Origin: Eurosta solidaginis | Lineage: Eukaryota > Arthropoda > Insecta > Diptera > Tephritidae | Assembly: GCF_040869045.1 (NCBI RefSeq) | Contig: NC_090319.1 | Span: 381,253,601 to 381,317,600, forward strand | Reading direction: 5' to 3' | DNA length: 64,000 nt | In this document: in pieces, positions 46,653 through 56,383 of the stretch | How positions within the stretch are numbered: the first letter of the stretch is position 1 | Layout of the letters: each line of letters starts with the position of its first letter | Program-made: the position numbers and the translations under genes | The notes under the pieces: model-generated | The model's input: only the letters and a program-made list of their open reading frames with translations | The model's database searches: none | Told to the model about the DNA's origin: nothing

Positions 46653-47027
46653 TCTCATTCAATTACAACAAATTAACGGTTTCTAGTGTGTGGCAATTAT
46701 GACATTCGCTGTATAATTAATCAAAGAAATGCCACCGACAAGGCATAAAGGGTTACTAACACACATACACACACCAAAGCGACATCTGAGAGGTGCAAAC
46801 ATACATACATACGAGTACATGTTGTAAGCTGTGAGTGGTCCAGCCGGTCATTTGGTTATACCAATTATACACATGTTAGCATAATTAACAATATTTAGCA
46901 TTTAATTAGAATAATTTTAGAGAGTTAGTAGCAGCAGGGTTAAGACTACATGTCTGAAAGTCAGTTGGGCTTTAGGTTACTAATAAGCAAATGCAGTTGA
47001 TTTATTTATTTGTTCTCTTTTTTAAAC
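46653..47027. repeat. Right arm of the near-perfect long inverted repeat
   Basis: Reverse complement of 43378-43748 with one 4-bp insertion. The outer end 'gttctcttttttaaac' abuts the minisatellite that starts near 47028. The loop between the arms is 2,904 bp. Confidence 0.95.
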
Positions 47028-47189
47028 TTGCATGCAATTTCGGGGATATTTGGGGAACACATCTAGATTATTTTCGGAATCATTTCGCGACTATTTTGAA
47101 CTTAATTTTAGGACCATTTCAGAATCACTTCGCGATTAATTCGAGACTATTTCGCAGCCATTTTAGGACTGTTAAAGGGTCACTTTGGG
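47028..47189. repeat. Degenerate 'ttcgrgactattt' minisatellite, left part
   Basis: Units of about 20-25 bp such as 'aatcatttcgcgactatttt'. The array resumes at 50639 on the other side of the RTE element, so the retrotransposon landed inside it. Confidence 0.75.
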
Positions 47190-47205
47190 ATTATTTTCGC
47201 AATTA
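47190..47205. repeat. Target site duplication of the RTE element, left copy
   Basis: 'attattttcgcaatta' is repeated exactly at 50623-50638. It defines the element as 47206-50622. Confidence 0.92.
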
Positions 47206-47225
47206 CTTACTTACTTAATTGGCGC

Positions 47226-48650
47226 TTAACCGTCTAAACGGTTATGGCCGTCCAACAAGGCGCGCCAGTCGCTCCTTCGCTCCGCCAACCGGCGCCAATT
47301 GGTCACACCAAGGGAGTTTAAATCGTTTTCCACCTGGTCCTTCCAACGGAATGGGGGCCGCCCTCTACCTCTGCTTCCATAGGCGGGTTCCGATAGAAAC
47401 ACTTTCTTGGCCGGAGCATCATCTTTCATTCGCATAACATGGCCTAGCCAGCGCAGCCGCTGCGTTTTAATTCGCTGGACTATGTTGATGTCTGCGTATA
47501 GCTCGTACAGCTCATCATTAAATCTTCTTCGGTACTCGCCATCGCCAACGCGTAGAGGTCCATAAATCTTTCGAAGAACTTTTCTCTCGAACACTCCCAA
47601 AGCCGCTTCATCTGCTGTTGTCATGGTCCATGCTTCTGCCCCATATAGCAGGACGGGTACGATAAGTGACTTGTAGAGTATGATTTTCGTTCGCCGAGAG
47701 AGGACTTTACTTTTCAATTGCCTACCTAGTCCAAAGTAGCATTTATTGGCAAGATTGATTCTTCGCTGGATTTCAGTGGTGATGTTGTTGCTAATGTTGA
47801 TGCTGGTTCCCAAATAAACGAAGTCTTTTACTATTTCGAAATTATGGCTGCCAACAGTAGCGTGGTTGCCAAGGCGCATATGCGCTGACTCTTTGCTCGA
47901 TGACAGCAGGTACTTCGTTTTGTCCTCATTCACCATCAAACCCATCTTTACCGCTTCTTTTTCCAGCTTGGAGTAAGCAGAACTAACAGCGCGGGTGTTT
48001 AGGCCGATGATATCAATGTCATCAGCATATGCCAGTAATTGCACGCTTTTATAGTATATTGTTCCAGTGCGGTTAAGTTCTGCAGCTAGTATAATTTTCT
48101 CCAGCATCAAATTAAAGAAATCGCACGATGGGGGGTCACCCTGTCTGAAACCTCGTTTAGTTTCGAACGGCTCGGAGATGTCCTTCCCAATTCTGACTGA
48201 GCTGATGGTGTTGCTCAACGTCATTTTGCACAGCCGTATAAGTTTTGCGGGGAAACCAAATTCAGACATAGCGGCATATAGGCAGCTCCTTTTCGTGCTG
48301 TCGAAGGCGGCTTTAAAGTCGACGAAGAGGTGATGTGTGTCGATTCTCTTTTCACGGGTTTTTTCCAAGATTTGGCGCATTGTGAAAATCTGGTCGATGG
48401 TAGATTTACCAGGTCTGAAGCCGCACTGATAAGGTCCAATCAGCCGGTTCACGGTGGGCTTCAATCTTTCGCACAATACACTTGAAAGGACCTTATATGC
48501 GATATTAAGAAGGCTGATTCCACGATAGTTGGTGCATTTTGCAGTATCCCCCTTCTTGTGGACTGGGCAAAGAACACTTAGATTCCAACCGTCGGGCATG
48601 CTTTCGTCCGCCCATATTTTGCTAAGAAGCTGCTGCATGCGCCTTACCAA
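47226..48650 (-). CDS. RTE reverse transcriptase, 3' part of the frameshifted ORF (474 codons)
   Basis: Would copy the element RNA at the nicked target. There is no ATG at the start: the frame continues upstream of 48650 to the shift near 48675, where it meets the endonuclease part. RT motifs, numbered from 48650: NYRGISLLN (41-49), GFRPGKST (78-85), FVDFKAAFD (109-117, motif A), RGFRQGDPPS (166-175) and YADD (208-211, catalytic). The C-terminal region has 'FVYLGTSI', 'LYGAEAW', 'RLRWLGHVMRM' and 'RGRPPFRWKDQV', and ends LDG-stop. Catalytic residues are intact. A single indel separates it from a continuous frame of roughly 1,000 codons. Confidence 0.92.
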   Translation of the reverse strand: MVRRMQQLLSKIWADESMPDGWNLSVLCPVHKKGDTAKCTNYRGISLLNIAYKVLSSVLCERLKPTVNRLIGPYQCGFRPGKSTIDQIFTMRQILEKTREKRIDTHHLFVDFKAAFDSTKRSCLYAAMSEFGFPAKLIRLCKMTLSNTISSVRIGKDISEPFETKRGFRQGDPPSCDFFNLMLEKIILAAELNRTGTIYYKSVQLLAYADDIDIIGLNTRAVSSAYSKLEKEAVKMGLMVNEDKTKYLLSSSKESAHMRLGNHATVGSHNFEIVKDFVYLGTSINISNNITTEIQRRINLANKCYFGLGRQLKSKVLSRRTKIILYKSLIVPVLLYGAEAWTMTTADEAALGVFERKVLRKIYGPLRVGDGEYRRRFNDELYELYADINIVQRIKTQRLRWLGHVMRMKDDAPAKKVFLSEPAYGSRGRGRPPFRWKDQVENDLNSLGVTNWRRLAERRSDWRALLDGHNRLDG

Positions 48651-50221
48651 CTCCTCGCCGCCGAACTTGAATAGTCCGTAGGCAATCCATCAGCGCCCAC
48701 GGCCATGTTGTTTTTCAATCTGGTTATTGCTATTCTAACTTCGTCATAATCGGGCGGGGGGACATATATTCCATCATCATCGATTGCGGGATCGGGTTCT
48801 TCATCTCTGCGCGGTGAATTGCTGCCTCCATTTAGGAGAGCAGAGAAGTGCTCCCTCCATAATCTAAGCACTCTCTGGACATCAGTTACAAGGTCGCCGT
48901 TTTCATTCCTACAGGAGTTTGCCCCGGTCTTAAAACCTTCCGTCTGTCGCCGTATTTTTTGGTAGAATTTTCGGGCGTTATTCCTGGTGGCTAGCAGCTC
49001 GAGCTCCTCGCACTCACGCCTTTCTGCTTCTGCTTTTTTCTTCCTGAAAAGGCGTCTCGCTTCCCTTTTCAACTCACGATAGCGTTCACACACTCCTCTT
49101 GTCGCGCTCGCTTTTAACGTAGCCCTGTAGGCAGCGTCTTTTCTTTCGGTTGCAACGCGGCATTCTTCATCATACCAGTTGTTTTTTCGTGGCCGCCGGT
49201 AACCAATTTTTTCCTCGGCGGCAGTATGAAGTGCTTTGGAGATATGCTCCCACTGCTCCTGTATTCCTTCAGGATGAGTTGTGCCCTCAGAGAGCAGGTG
49301 TGAGAGTCGAGTTGCGAAATCATTGGCAGTTTGTTGTGATTGAAGCTTTTCGACGTCTAGCTTTCCTTGTGTTTTTTGTTCCTTGTTTTTAGCCGCGTTG
49401 AGGCGGGTGCGTATTTTGGCTGCAACGAGATAATGGTCCGAATCGATGTTAGGTCCTCGGATCGTTCGCACATCTAAAACACTGGAGGCATGCCGTCCGT
49501 CTATCACAACGTGATCGATCTGATTGCGAGTATTTCGATTAGGAGACAGCCATGTAGCTTGATGTATCTTTTTATGCATGAACCTCGTGCTTGATATGAC
49601 CATGTTTCGAGCACCGGCAAAGTCAATCAGCCTCAGTCCGTTAGGAGAAGTTTCATTGTGTAGGCTGAACTTTCCGACTGTAGGGCCAAAAACACCTTCT
49701 TTGCCCACCCTGGCGTTAAAGTCGCCAAGCACGACTTTTATATCATGACGGGGGCAGCGCTCGTATGTGCGTTCTAATTGTTCATAAAAAGTGTCTTTCA
49801 CCTCATCGTCTTTCTCCTCTGTCGGCGCATGGGCGCAGATGAATGATATATTAAAAAATTTTGCTTTTATTCGAATAGCGGCGAGACGCTCGTTCACAGG
49901 CGTGAACGCCAGCACTTGGCGACAAAGTCTCTCTCCCACCACGAATCCGACGCCGAAACTGCGCTTATTCGCATGGCCACTCCAATATATGTCACAATTT
50001 TTGATCTTCTTTCTTCCTTGCTTCGTCCAACGCATTTCTTGGATGGCGGTGATGTCAGATTTTGCTTTGACGAGGACACCAACCAGCCGGGCATCTGCAC
50101 TAATCCCATTCAGGGAGCGGACGTTCCAGGTGCATGCCCTCAATTCATTGTCCTTCAAACGTTTGCCATGGTCGTCATCAATAGAGAGTGTATTTATCCG
50201 AGGCTTGTTGTTATATTTCAT
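48644..50221 (-). CDS. RTE endonuclease and linker, 5' part of the frameshifted ORF (525 codons)
   Basis: Would nick target DNA to prime reverse transcription. Exonuclease-endonuclease-phosphatase motifs in order: TWNVRSL (residues 31-37, catalytic Asn 33), QEMRW with Glu 62, HAPTE (131-135), GDFNARVG (166-173), QIDHV (234-238) and SDH (261-263). All expected catalytic residues are present. A charged linker follows, with helical 'RRLFRKKKAEAERRECEELE' near residue 400, then 'LLNGG' and 'VPPPDYDEV'. ATG at 50219-50221 is preceded in frame by a stop five codons upstream. The last ten residues (DYSSSAARSW) are out-of-frame product of a one-base deletion. Automated pipelines often call this kind of protein 'craniofacial development protein 2-like'; that name is misleading. 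Confidence 0.9.
   Translation of the reverse strand: MKYNNKPRINTLSIDDDHGKRLKDNELRACTWNVRSLNGISADARLVGVLVKAKSDITAIQEMRWTKQGRKKIKNCDIYWSGHANKRSFGVGFVVGERLCRQVLAFTPVNERLAAIRIKAKFFNISFICAHAPTEEKDDEVKDTFYEQLERTYERCPRHDIKVVLGDFNARVGKEGVFGPTVGKFSLHNETSPNGLRLIDFAGARNMVISSTRFMHKKIHQATWLSPNRNTRNQIDHVVIDGRHASSVLDVRTIRGPNIDSDHYLVAAKIRTRLNAAKNKEQKTQGKLDVEKLQSQQTANDFATRLSHLLSEGTTHPEGIQEQWEHISKALHTAAEEKIGYRRPRKNNWYDEECRVATERKDAAYRATLKASATRGVCERYRELKREARRLFRKKKAEAERRECEELELLATRNNARKFYQKIRRQTEGFKTGANSCRNENGDLVTDVQRVLRLWREHFSALLNGGSNSPRRDEEPDPAIDDDGIYVPPPDYDEVRIAITRLKNNMAVGADGLPTDYSSSAARSW
48671..48677 (-). other. Frameshift site in the RTE ORF
   Basis: On the minus strand 'acggactattcaagttc' needs one extra base between 'ga' and 'ctattc' for the linker frame to run into the RT frame. 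Conserved sequence resumes immediately after, so a one-base deletion (or sequencing error) is the simplest reading. Confidence 0.8.
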
Positions 50222-50622
50222 TGGAGTATGGTTTTACGTGGCGGGTCCCAAGCCCAGCGCACAACCCGCTCAGCGGGGGTGAAAATATTACTTGGCACGT
50301 TTATATAGCGAGCCGCTTGCTCCAAGACAGACGCCCGCTTGCAGCCGCACCTAGAGGTGTGCAGACGCTGCCGATGAAATCTCCCCCGGCTAGCCCTTAA
50401 ACCGATTATGTCAGAGTGGCCTAGCCAGGTTGTCGCCTTCTCACATTAGCTCACCGCTAAACGGGTGTTTAGCGGCTACCCAGAGGATACTTGGCCGCAA
50501 GCGACCGGCAGTAGTGAGCTGCTTGAACCGCATGCAAAAGAATCGCTCTGGCCATTCCCAGGTGAATGGCGGTCAGAAGCTTTCCCCACTTTCGTGGACT
50601 TCTACACACGGCCCCACCCTCC
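50222..50622 (-). promoter_or_regulatory. RTE 5' UTR with stable hairpins
   Basis: Hairpins in the RNA sense: a 9-bp stem with a 4-nt loop at 50454-50475 (ccgctaaac/gtttagcgg), a 7-bp stem at 50551-50570 (gccattc/gaatggc) and a GAAA tetraloop on CCAC/GTGG near 50588-50599. Internal promoters and, in some RTE elements, HDV-like ribozymes are known in such 5' regions. I could not fold a convincing ribozyme by hand. Confidence 0.5.
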
Positions 50623-50638
50623 ATTATTTTCGCAATTA
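50623..50638. repeat. Target site duplication of the RTE element, right copy
   Basis: Exact repeat of 47190-47205. Confidence 0.92.
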
Positions 50639-50915
50639 TTTCGAGAATATTTCGAAACTATTTTCGGGATCAATTTGGAGCAAGATTAGGAACAATATTA
50701 CGATTATTCAAGAATTTTTAGGCATAATTTCGGAACAACTTTAAGATCACTATTTCGAATTTTATTACAGGACTACTTCGGAATTATTTTAGAATCATTT
50801 CGAGGCTATTTTAAAATCATTTTCTGACCACTTCAGAATTATTTCCTGAATCATCTCGAGACTATTTCGGAACAAATTCGGAAAAATTTCATGATCACTT
50901 CAGGATTGCAACTGT
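50639..50915. repeat. Degenerate 'ttcgrgactattt' minisatellite, right part
   Basis: Continuation of the array at 47028-47189, with units such as 'aatcatctcgagactatttc'. Confidence 0.75.
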
Positions 50916-50951
50916 GAGATGTTTATATTCTCTCTGTTTCAATGTTGCATT

Positions 50952-51785
50952 TTTATACTCAGAGTGCTTTGCACACAGAGTATATTAACTTTAATTGGGT
51001 AACGGTTGGTTGTACAGGTATAAAGGAATCGAGATAGATAGATACTTCCATATATCAAAATCATCAGAATCGAAAAAAAATTTTATTGAGCTATGTCCGT
51101 CCGTCTGCCCGTTAACACGATAACTTGAGTAAATATTGAGATATCTTCACCAAATTTGGTACACGAGCTTATCTGGACACAGGATGGATTGGTATTGAAA
51201 ATGAGCGAAATGGGATGATATGACTTTTTATATAAAAGATTTTTAAAAGGGTCGTAGACGAAAATAATAAGCTATATCTTATCGAAAAAGAGCTTTGTAT
51301 CAATAGAATTTTACTTTCTAAATTTAATTATAACATTAAATTGGAAAACACTAACATTTTTAAAAATGGGTGTGGCACCGCCCCTTTTTATGACTAAGCA
51401 ATTTTCTATGTTTCGGGAGCTATAACTCGAAGAAAAATTAACATATCGCAGTGAAATTGTGTACAGATATTTTTCTTACAGCAGAAAATATTTCTAGTAA
51501 ATATGGACGGGATCGGTTAAAAACCACGGCAACTTAGATATAAAACAAGTTTAAAAGGGTCGTAGACTAGAATAATAAGCTATAACTTAGCAAAAAATAG
51601 TTTTGAATCAATGATATTTCACCTATCAATTTTTATTGTAAGAGGAAATGGGGAGACATTTTTTTTAATCGGGCGATGCCACGTGTTATGTAGAAAAGTA
51701 ATTTATCTGAAATGAAATGTACAATTGAAGCTCACGCTGAGTATATAATGTTCGGTTACACCCGAACTTAGACACCTATACTTCT
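50952..51785 (+). mobile_element. HINE family 1, divergent subfamily, copy H
   Basis: Starts 'ttatactcagagtgctttgc', with a changed sub-terminal repeat, and keeps 'gctatgtccgtccgtctgcc'. It ends with the hairpin 'gttcggttacacccgaac' and a decayed terminus ('ttagacacctatactt'). The core differs from copies A-G but matches the fragments at 7.6-8.2 and 9.2-9.6 kb. No tandem block. Confidence 0.8.
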
Positions 51786-53349
51786 TCTATGTGTGACGAA
51801 ATTTCCTGGAGCTTTCAGATTAGTGCTTAACGACATTTACACCTAATACATTTTTAAACAGAGTCAGAGATATGCACTGACAACAAAACTTTAATCTAGA
51901 AGATCATGCATTACAAAAGATTCCCAGTATTAGAATTAAAGTCTACATACGTTTGAATATACATGAGATGTGCAGGAATCATGGCATTCATACCACAAAT
52001 ATTTGGGTGGCTTTTGATAATTGTTTGGTATGACATTTATGAAATGCTACAGGCACTCGAAAATCAGCCAAACATAAAATGATTTTAACAAGTCATAAAA
52101 CCACAATTTGTCACCATAATTATGGCTGACTTTGCTGCCGTATACTCATGCATGCGACTTTGATTTTTTATTTTTTTTTTATAACAACTTATTCGATAAC
52201 CAATTTGAGTTTTGTTTGTCAATGAATCGATCCTCGAGCACTTAGCGCATGCACCAAATGTATTAGAATTCATAAAAAATTTTCATTTAAGCAACCACTG
52301 CTGCTAAATACCGCAAGAGCTTTTTCCGCCTACAAGCACACACACAACATACATAAACACATTCCAATACACAAACAGCAAATGTAATTTAATGATTTCT
52401 CGTTGTAATTTGTTTTTCAGCTTGTTCCTCGTTGATTTTCATAACATTCTTCAACTAATGGATGTAATGCTGATTGTTAAGCGCTTTTTTAAAGCGCATT
52501 CTTCGTGCATAACGACTAAGTAAAGAAGTTTAAGTATCCCGTTGAAACTCAATGCTCAGTGCTTCATGCCCATGAATTCATGATGACAATGACCGCGTGC
52601 CAGTGTTGCCTTTTTGCAATAAATAAAACAAATAAAGGGTTTACAAATGGCACATTTGTATTTTAAGAATGAAGGTTGTACTGTGCTTGTAAGCGTAAAT
52701 TATTCTTCAATATTTTCTTAAGACAATAGTTACAATTCATTAATAGGGATTGCGAATTTGGTCTCCTGTCCCTTGGCGGTGTTGCTGTGTATGCCATTTT
52801 CAATCTTTGCGATTTCTTTGTTTAAGATAAAGTCAAAGCAATTAATAAAGAATTTTAATAGCGCATATCATAATTATTTAAAAATTATTTACGCATTTGC
52901 ATATTGCAATAAACACTACTTTTTATGTAGAAATATGTCTTTATTATCTTTCTTAATGTGTTACAAATTGAGGTTAATTTTTAAGGTGTCAATAAATAAG
53001 CTAAGCCTGAAATGTTGCCACATAACCATGCACATTTGTCTCATATTTTAGGAAACGAATGAAAATTACAAATTATTATTTTTTAGTGTGTTGTTAAGTC
53101 TTGTAATGCGATGACCTCCTTTGGGTGGTTTTAGCTGTTTTTGGTTTATTTTAAGTTTTACATTTGTAAATAGTCTAAGTGTCTACATATATTTAGTACG
53201 TATACAAAAATTAATTTCTCTTTGTATGTAATTTTTAAAAATGGGTGTAGCACTCAGAGAGGACAACATTTTAATACGTCCTACGTTTAAAAAAATTCGA
53301 TAAAGAAAGGGAGTGCGAGGGAGAGGGCGACAGAATGGGAGTGGAATAG
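51786..53349. other. Spacer
   Basis: No gene recognised. The 97-codon plus-strand frame at 52758-53051 is hydrophobic and Cys-rich but matches no family I know. A tiny HINE-like patch ('aaaatgggtgtagcac') is at about 53239. Confidence 0.4.
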
Positions 53350-53625
53350 GAAAGTATTGACGACGAGATTTGAACCGAGCCTTTCTTCCAAGGTGCTTCG
53401 TGCTAACTTTTAATTTTTCCTACAATTTTCTTGGATGGAAGGTACTTCATCTGCATCTAAAGACAGATGAATGATGGCTGAGAAGGTTTTCATGGCAGAC
53501 ATACAAACAGGGTGTTTTCCAAACTACTACTGAAGGTCACCCCTGCTTAGAAAAACTGTTTCTAAAGTGTTTTGATGTACACAGCTTCTGCCGGAAATTG
53601 AACAGGCAGGGCCGCCGTTTTTGAT
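53350..53625 (-). mobile_element. Old, diverged SINE copy
   Basis: Follows the SINE body order in reverse ('gagcctttcttccaaggtgc', 'catctgcatctaaagacaga', 'ttttcatggcagacataca', 'gaaggtcacccctgcttaga') with many changes. The head is reduced to 'ggcagggccgcc'. Confidence 0.65.
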
Positions 53626-53689
53626 GTGTAAACATCTTTGCACACGGTATGTGGTAATCCAGATTGTAATTGTTTATGCAAGTCTAAAC

Positions 53690-53955
53690 GAAATATTTGG
53701 CAGAGTTAATGGTTTGTTATCCACTACCTATCGGTTTGTTATCGACGAGGTACAGATGAGTTATTGATTTGTTATCGAAGTGCTATAAACTTGTTATCGA
53801 TTACAAAGGTGAAGGTGTTTTTATCGAGTGTTATCGATTCTTTATCGATTTTTTATCGACAGATTATCGGTTTATTATCGATTAGGATCTTCGATTTGTT
53901 ATGAAAACGTTATGTCTGTCACTAAAGGGTTATCGATTTGCTATCGTAAAAATAT
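53690..53955. repeat. Degenerate TTATCGAT minisatellite, array 3
   Basis: Units such as 'gttatcgatttgttatcgaa', in the same orientation as the array at 5.1 kb, ending 90 bp before the next HINE. Confidence 0.7.
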
Positions 53956-54046
53956 TTATTTATTTATTTTATTTCAATAATAAGTCAATGGACTTCGAAC
54001 CTTACAGACTATGATACAAACTAAAATTAAGAAATACTTATTTAAA

Positions 54047-55686
54047 CAAGTAAGGAAGGCTAATTTCGGGTGTAACCGAACATTACATACACAGCTGAGA
54101 GCTTTGGAGACAAAATAAGGGAAAATCACAATTTAGCAAAATGAACCTAGGGTAACCCTGGAATGTGTTTGTGTGACATGTGTATCAAATGAAAGGTGTT
54201 AATGATTATTTAAAAGGTAGTGGGCTTTCTAATTTTCTATTTTGCGTCATAAGATCAACGCACCTACCAAGTTTCATCGCTTTATCCGTCTTTGGTAATG
54301 ATTTATCGCACTTTTCGAGTAATCGCAATAAGGGTGGACCAGGCGTGACACTAGAATGTGTTTGTACGATATGGGTACTTAATATGGTAGGTGTCACACC
54401 CATTTTACAAAGTTTTTTCTAATGAAATTTTAAACATTGTGTTTTATTTAACCACGGCCTTTAAGCTCATTATTATTAACATAACGTAAACGCATAAGGC
54501 TATAAAAATTACCAAAAATGTTTTTTCTAAAGTTATATTTTGCGTCAATAAACCAATCCAATTACCATGTTTCATCTCTTTTTCATATTTGGTACAGAAT
54601 TATGGTTTTTTTTTTTCATTTTTCCTAATTTTCGATATCGGAAAAGTGGGCGTGGTCATAGTCGGATTTCGGCCATATTTTATACCAAACTGACTTCAGA
54701 TCAGTACGTGAACTAAGTTTAGTTAAGATATATCGTTTTTTGCGCAAGTTATCGTGTTAACGGCCGAGCGGAAAGACAGACGGTCGACTGTGTATAAAAA
54801 CTGGGCGCGGCTTCAACCGATTTCGCCCATTTTCACAGAAACCAGTTATCGTCATAGAATCTATGTCCCTACCAAATTTCACAAGGATTGGTAAATTTTT
54901 GTTCGACTTATGGCATTAAAAGTATTCTAGACGAATTAAATGAAAAAGGGCGGAGTTACGCCCATTTTGAAATTTCCTTTTATCTTTGTATTTTGTTGCA
55001 CCATATCATTACTGGAGTCGAATGCTGACATAATTTACTTTTATACTGTAAAGATATTAAATTTTTTGTTAAAATTTGACTTAAAACAACAATTTTTTTT
55101 TTAAATTGGGCGTGTTCGTCATCCGATTTCGCTAATTTTTATTTAGCAAAATATAGTAATAGGAGTAACGTGCCTACCAAATTTCATCACGATACCTTCA
55201 ACGACTGCCAAATTACAGCTTGCAAAACTTTTAAATTACCTTCTTTTAAAAGAGGGCGGTGCCACGCCCATTGTCCAAAATTTTTCTAATTGTCTATTTT
55301 GCGTCACAAGGTCAACGCATCTACCAAGTTTCATCGCTTTATCCGTCTTTGGTAATGAATTATCGCACTTTTTCGGTTTTTCGAAATTTTCGATATCGAA
55401 AAAGTGGGCGTGGTTGTGGTCCGATTTCATTCATTTTAAATAGCGATCTGAGATGAGCGCCCAGGAACCTACATACCAAATTTCATCAAGATACCTCAAA
55501 ATTTACCCAAGTTATCGTATTCACAGACAGACGGACAGACGGACGGACGGGCTAAATGAATTTCTTTTTTCTCCCAGATCATTTTGATAAATAGAAGTCT
55601 ATATCTATCTCGATTAGTTTATGCCGTTACGGATTACCGTTATGCGAACAAAGTTAAGCGTATAAGCTCTGCTCAGCTGAGTATAA
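54047..55686 (-). mobile_element. HINE family 1, copy I
   Basis: 'caagtaaggaaggctaattt' plus hairpin at the left and 'gctcagctgagtataaaaa' at the right. The tandem block is reduced to about one unit and fused with a misplaced piece of core near 54225-54310 ('accaagtttcatcgctttat' appears twice, at about 54267 and 55322), so the copy is internally rearranged. Confidence 0.85.
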
Positions 55687-55696
55687 AAATAATGCA

Positions 55697-56290
55697 GGGT
55701 ACTTAGAAATAGTTTAAAATATTTAACAGTTTCACTTTTGGAGCATAAAAGTCGAGAGTTACAACAGTACTGATAGAGTTAAACACACCAAGGGCACGCG
55801 CGATGGGAGCATTAATGGAATTGTAGGTTTTAAAATTGTCACAATAAAATAGATAAAAACTACGAAGACATCTCCGAGGAATATTAAATCGAATCCTACC
55901 CAATAAATATGGACAGTCAACAGACCCATAAATAATATCATACGTAAATGACAAGCAGAGTATTGATCTGCGATTTTCGAAAGACTTAATGCTTAAAAGC
56001 AGAAGTCGTGCAGAGTAGGAGCGTGTAGGATCCGAGAAGTTTCAAAGACGAAGGGCATATTTGAGAAAGATGTTTTGACAGTTTGACTACTTGGTCTCCA
56101 AATAAATACGCCATATTCCAGGTGAGACCTAACAAAAGACGTGTAAAGTAGCTTAAAAGTGTAGGGATCTTAAACTTATTGTCAAAGACAACACCAAGGT
56201 CCTTAATCTCCTTAGCACATTGAAGCTCACAACTAGAAATACTTTAATTTGTAGTTAGAAGATTAATTGTCTTCGAGTGGGGCTGTTATC
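55697..56290 (-). mobile_element. Jockey/CR1-group LINE, C-terminal part
   Basis: The minus strand gives 'EIKDLGVVFDNKFKI' and, after shifts, 'VRSHLEYGVFIWRP', then 'LSFTYDIIYGSVDCPYLLGR' and 'FNIPRRCLRSF' (55703-55954). This is the standard order after the RT palm in this group. The sequence differs from the LINE at 44.4-45.7 kb, so it is another family. No RT catalytic motif remains. Confidence 0.75.
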
Positions 56291-56328
56291 GAAAAATTAG
56301 CAATTTTTTATTGAAGTGTTACCGATTG

Positions 56329-56383
56329 GCGGAGCGAAGGAGCGACTGGCGCGCCTTGTTGGACGGCCATAACCGTTTAGACG
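56329..56383 (+). mobile_element. RTE 3' scrap
   Basis: 'ggcggagcgaaggagcgact' to 'ggccataaccgtttagacg' is nearly identical to the last ~55 coding bases of the intact RTE copy. Its tail is lost and it is fused to unrelated sequence on both sides. Confidence 0.85.

Larger units (their letters stand above)
47206..50622 (-). mobile_element. Full-length RTE-type non-LTR retrotransposon, one frameshift
   Basis: It is 3,417 bp between exact 16-bp target duplications. Order on the minus strand: ~400-bp 5' UTR, an endonuclease-RT frame, a stop at 47226-47228, about 10 nt of 3' UTR, then a TAAG-type tandem tail (47206-47219). A short 3' UTR, tandem tail and a single ORF with apurinic-type endonuclease plus RT are RTE-clade features. 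The reading frame is broken once near 48675. Fragments of the same family lie at 8.2, 14.5, 18.2 and 56.3 kb. This copy looks young. Confidence 0.93.

Noticed and set aside
49791..50308. Plus-strand frames of 130-163 codons over the RTE element
   Set aside because: Shadow frames opposite the endonuclease coding strand, where all motifs lie on the minus strand.
52758..53051. 97-codon frame with hydrophobic stretches
   Set aside because: No domain, no codon bias signal and no flanking gene features that I can see. Frames of this length are expected by chance in 64 kb of AT-rich DNA.
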